From assembly GCA_020635855.1 (NCBI GenBank), contig JACJYZ010000003.1, forward strand, positions 248,001-312,000: a stretch of DNA of 64,000 nucleotides, in the 5' to 3' direction. Each line of letters begins with the position of its first letter. Position 1 is the stretch's first letter. Shown here piece after piece: positions 62,037-64,000 of the stretch. The notes beneath the pieces were generated by a model that saw only the letters and a program-made list of their open reading frames with translations, made no database searches and was not told the DNA's origin. Position numbers and translations under genes: made by a program. Source of the DNA: Flavobacteriales bacterium. Its GTDB lineage: Bacteria > Bacteroidota > Bacteroidia > JACJYZ01.

Positions 62037-63545
62037 ATGGGCGTCTACAGGACATTGTTCAGGGCCGACCTGCAACACAGCTACTATACCGACGGCTATG
62101 CCCGCGGGCTCCAGCTGGTGCCGCACAGTGATACACAACTGACTTTCCGCAACGGAAGGATGCTCTGGAAAAAGTGGCCCACCGGTTTCAAACTCACGTA
62201 TGAAAGTCCGGCCGATACACAAGATCCCGTGATCAACATGGGACGCGACCAGCTGTTTGTGTTCGGCCTGTTCAACGAAGACCCGCATTTCCTCAGCGTC
62301 ACCGACCTGAACGTGCGACAGGAAACGCCGGTGAACCCCGCCACCAATCAGGCGGAAGGAAAAACCGCTACCGCATCTTCCGAGCAGAACGGAACCGATA
62401 CCGCCGATAAAGCCGTGGATGGCAACGCCAATTCGTTCTGGAGAAGCGGCGACGCAGACGATCAATGGTGGCAGGTAGACCTGGGTGCCGTGTACCGCTG
62501 CGTTGAGATCCAGCTTAAATGGAAGAAAAAGGCAAAGGAGTTTCAGCTGATGGTTTCGGAAGACGGTCGTCGCTGGGCGTCGCTGTTGCACGAAACCGAC
62601 AACAATTCCAACAATCATAATGTGACCGGCCTTGCGGCACCCGCCCGCTACGTGCGCGTGCAATGCGATGAATCCGATGACAACAGCGGATTCGGTTTTA
62701 AAGAAGTGGAAGTGTATGCCGATACACAGATCGACATCGTTCCCTGGACGTCGGGCAAAATCATCTATTACAGAAATACACCGGCCTCGGCTTCCCATGA
62801 TACGGATGCTCCCGAGCAGGTCGTGCATGACCTGCTCGACCGGATCGTACCCGAATCGTTCGTGTTCGCTTACACGGTTGACAGCTTCGTGGATACCGTG
62901 GTTCAGGTGACCGATCCCGTTGGCAACACATTCATGCTCACCGGCCCGGATGACAACACGGCCACCATCAAGCCCGGCAACGACGGCGTATACCGCCACC
63001 CCGTATTCCTGAAGAACAAACCCGAAGGTTTGTACCAGTTCACCGTGAAAACCACCGATGAGGTGACCACCCTGGGCAGTCAGAAAATCTATTTCAATAA
63101 CCAGTTCGCCGTGAAGCCCGTGTTGGGTATTGTGGAGTTCCTGTACCAGTCGGCACAGGACGAGATGTACGGCGATCCGGAATACTACGGCCTTGTCTTC
63201 AACCGCAAGGAAACCTTCTGGAAATACCATGTGATCAACAAATCCGGACAGCTCGACTTCACCGATGCCGAACTGGAAATACAGGATGAAAGCGGTGACT
63301 CGGGAGATCCTTACCTGGTTTACGAATTCATCAAAGGCAAGCTGTTGGAAAGCAACCCCGACCTGAACGGACTCGACAGCATCACCTTCAATTCCCGACG
63401 ACCCATTCCCATTTTCCAGAGCCCCAAGCTGAGCCTGGAACTCAAAAATACCGCTGCCACCGATCCGGTGATTATTTCCAATCTACCCAATGCCGCCGTG
63501 CCGGGACAGCATGAACAAGAATCGAACATTTACATCTATGTATAA
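62037..63545 (+). CDS. Discoidin (F5/8 type C) domain protein of the injection system
   Basis: 502 residues, no signal peptide. The N-terminal 95 residues (MGVYRTLFRADLQHSYYTDG) are unknown. Residues about 105-235 form an F5/8 type C domain: GKTATASSEQNGTDTADKAV, then WWQVDLGAVYRCVEIQLKW and ARYVRVQCDESDDNSGFGFKEVEVY. The C-terminal part has IPIFQSPKLSLELKN. The start directly follows the previous stop. It might be a tail-exposed receptor-binding or assembly protein; discoidin domains usually bind glycans. Confidence 0.8.
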   Translation: MGVYRTLFRADLQHSYYTDGYARGLQLVPHSDTQLTFRNGRMLWKKWPTGFKLTYESPADTQDPVINMGRDQLFVFGLFNEDPHFLSVTDLNVRQETPVNPATNQAEGKTATASSEQNGTDTADKAVDGNANSFWRSGDADDQWWQVDLGAVYRCVEIQLKWKKKAKEFQLMVSEDGRRWASLLHETDNNSNNHNVTGLAAPARYVRVQCDESDDNSGFGFKEVEVYADTQIDIVPWTSGKIIYYRNTPASASHDTDAPEQVVHDLLDRIVPESFVFAYTVDSFVDTVVQVTDPVGNTFMLTGPDDNTATIKPGNDGVYRHPVFLKNKPEGLYQFTVKTTDEVTTLGSQKIYFNNQFAVKPVLGIVEFLYQSAQDEMYGDPEYYGLVFNRKETFWKYHVINKSGQLDFTDAELEIQDESGDSGDPYLVYEFIKGKLLESNPDLNGLDSITFNSRRPIPIFQSPKLSLELKNTAATDPVIISNLPNAAVPGQHEQESNIYIYV

Positions 63546-63562
63546 AACCAAATACCAGCACC

Positions 63563-64000
63563 ATGCCTGAATACAAAACGCCCGGCGTATATGTGGAAGA
63601 GATCTCCACCCTTCCGGCCTCGATAGCCCCCGTGGCGACCGCCATTCCCGTGTTTATCGGCTATACCGCCCAAGCCCTGCGTAACGGGGAAGACATCACA
63701 GATGTACCCACGCGTGTGACCTCTTTGCTCGAATTCGAACAATGGTTCGGCGGACCTAAGAATGAGACTTTCGTCTTGAGGGTAAAGGATACCACCGTGG
63801 AAGATGTTGATAATCCGGGTACCTTTTTGTTCTCCTCTCGCGAGTACGAAGTGACCCTGCCCGCGGAAAGCAGCTATAAGTTGTACTACCACATGCAGAT
63901 GTATTTCAACAACGGGGGCGGCCCGTGCTACATCGTTTCCGTAGGTAGCACAAGCGCAGGCTCTCCAGGTAAAGCTGCATTGAAAGACGGACTTGAGAAA
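63563..64000 (+). CDS. Phage tail sheath family protein (3' end outside window)
   Basis: 146 residues visible, starting ATG 63563. The opening MPEYKTPGVYVEEISTLPAS is the classic sheath start, followed by TAIPVFIGYTAQAL, a FEQWFGGP segment, and YFNNGGGPCYIVSVG. It polymerises into the contractile outer tube. It starts 17 bases after the discoidin gene. The reading frame is open at the window edge; tube, baseplate and ATPase genes should follow. Confidence 0.92.
   Translation, partial: MPEYKTPGVYVEEISTLPASIAPVATAIPVFIGYTAQALRNGEDITDVPTRVTSLLEFEQWFGGPKNETFVLRVKDTTVEDVDNPGTFLFSSREYEVTLPAESSYKLYYHMQMYFNNGGGPCYIVSVGSTSAGSPGKAALKDGLEK

Noticed and set aside
62022..63230. A 402-codon minus-strand ORF opposite the discoidin-domain protein
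   Set aside because: The plus-strand frame has a recognisable domain and perfect spacing to its neighbours; the reverse frame has none.

Overview
The window comes from a Bacteroidota chromosome, most likely a gliding or environmental Flavobacteriia/Cytophagia-like lineage. The evidence is type IX secretion (T9SS) cargo with type A and type B C-terminal sorting domains, a PorP/SprF protein next to a gliding-type adhesin, promoters of the TTTG-N17/19-TAnnTTTG form, and Reg_prop/YYY propeller sensors. There are no rRNA or tRNA genes, no CRISPR array and no complete insertion sequence.

Region 1 (1-5.2 kb): the distal part of a grasp-with-spasm RiPP locus: an N-terminally cut SPASM maturase, a C39-peptidase ABC exporter and an HlyD-type adaptor. 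A four-helix-bundle gene bounded by inverted repeats sits between the two export genes. Region 2 (5.2-8 kb): repeats, then a cold-shock operon (structured leader, DEAD-box helicase, CspA) followed by a lysine-rich microprotein. Region 3 (7.9-16.9 kb): a minus-strand LiaF-like/DUF4288/LytS/LytTR operon, then a lipoprotein, PepD, a CDGSH protein, an NHL-repeat T9SS protein and a peroxiredoxin. Region 4 (17-23.6 kb): a secreted metalloprotease, a PKD-rich type B T9SS protein and a glutaminase.

Region 5 (23.7-29.9 kb): a carotenoid locus. A CarH-like B12 photoreceptor repressor faces an operon of ECF sigma factor, crtI, crtB, idi, crtZ, an unknown secreted protein and a fused crtYcd lycopene cyclase. 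The expected product is zeaxanthin, made from GGPP supplied from elsewhere. The intergenic region is dense in TGTTTA(A)T half-sites. Region 6 (30-35.4 kb): two tandem family 5 solute-binding lipoproteins, a small membrane-protein/winged-helix operon and TerC. Region 7 (35.5-41 kb): a second metalloprotease, a candidate 29-codon ORF with its own terminator, and a PorP/SprF plus adhesin pair.

Region 8 (41-50 kb): two giant propeller-PP2C phosphatases, a lipoprotein, then SiaB-like kinase and SiaC-like phosphoprotein genes, which together look like a partner-switching signalling module. Region 9 (50-59.3 kb): an unusual ABCG-type transporter with an FHA-like N-terminal part, two unknown exported proteins, a sodium:solute symporter, a flavoprotein, a DUF4199 protein and a ketopantoate-reductase-like enzyme. 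Region 10 (59.7-64 kb): a helical-repeat protein of unknown function and then the first genes of an extracellular contractile injection system (DUF4255/Pvc16-like, a discoidin-domain protein, tail sheath), which continues beyond the window.

The strongest candidates for unusual biology are the injection-system start with its discoidin protein, the propeller-PP2C/SiaB/SiaC module, the grasp-with-spasm exporter with its inserted gene, and the B12/light-controlled carotenoid locus.
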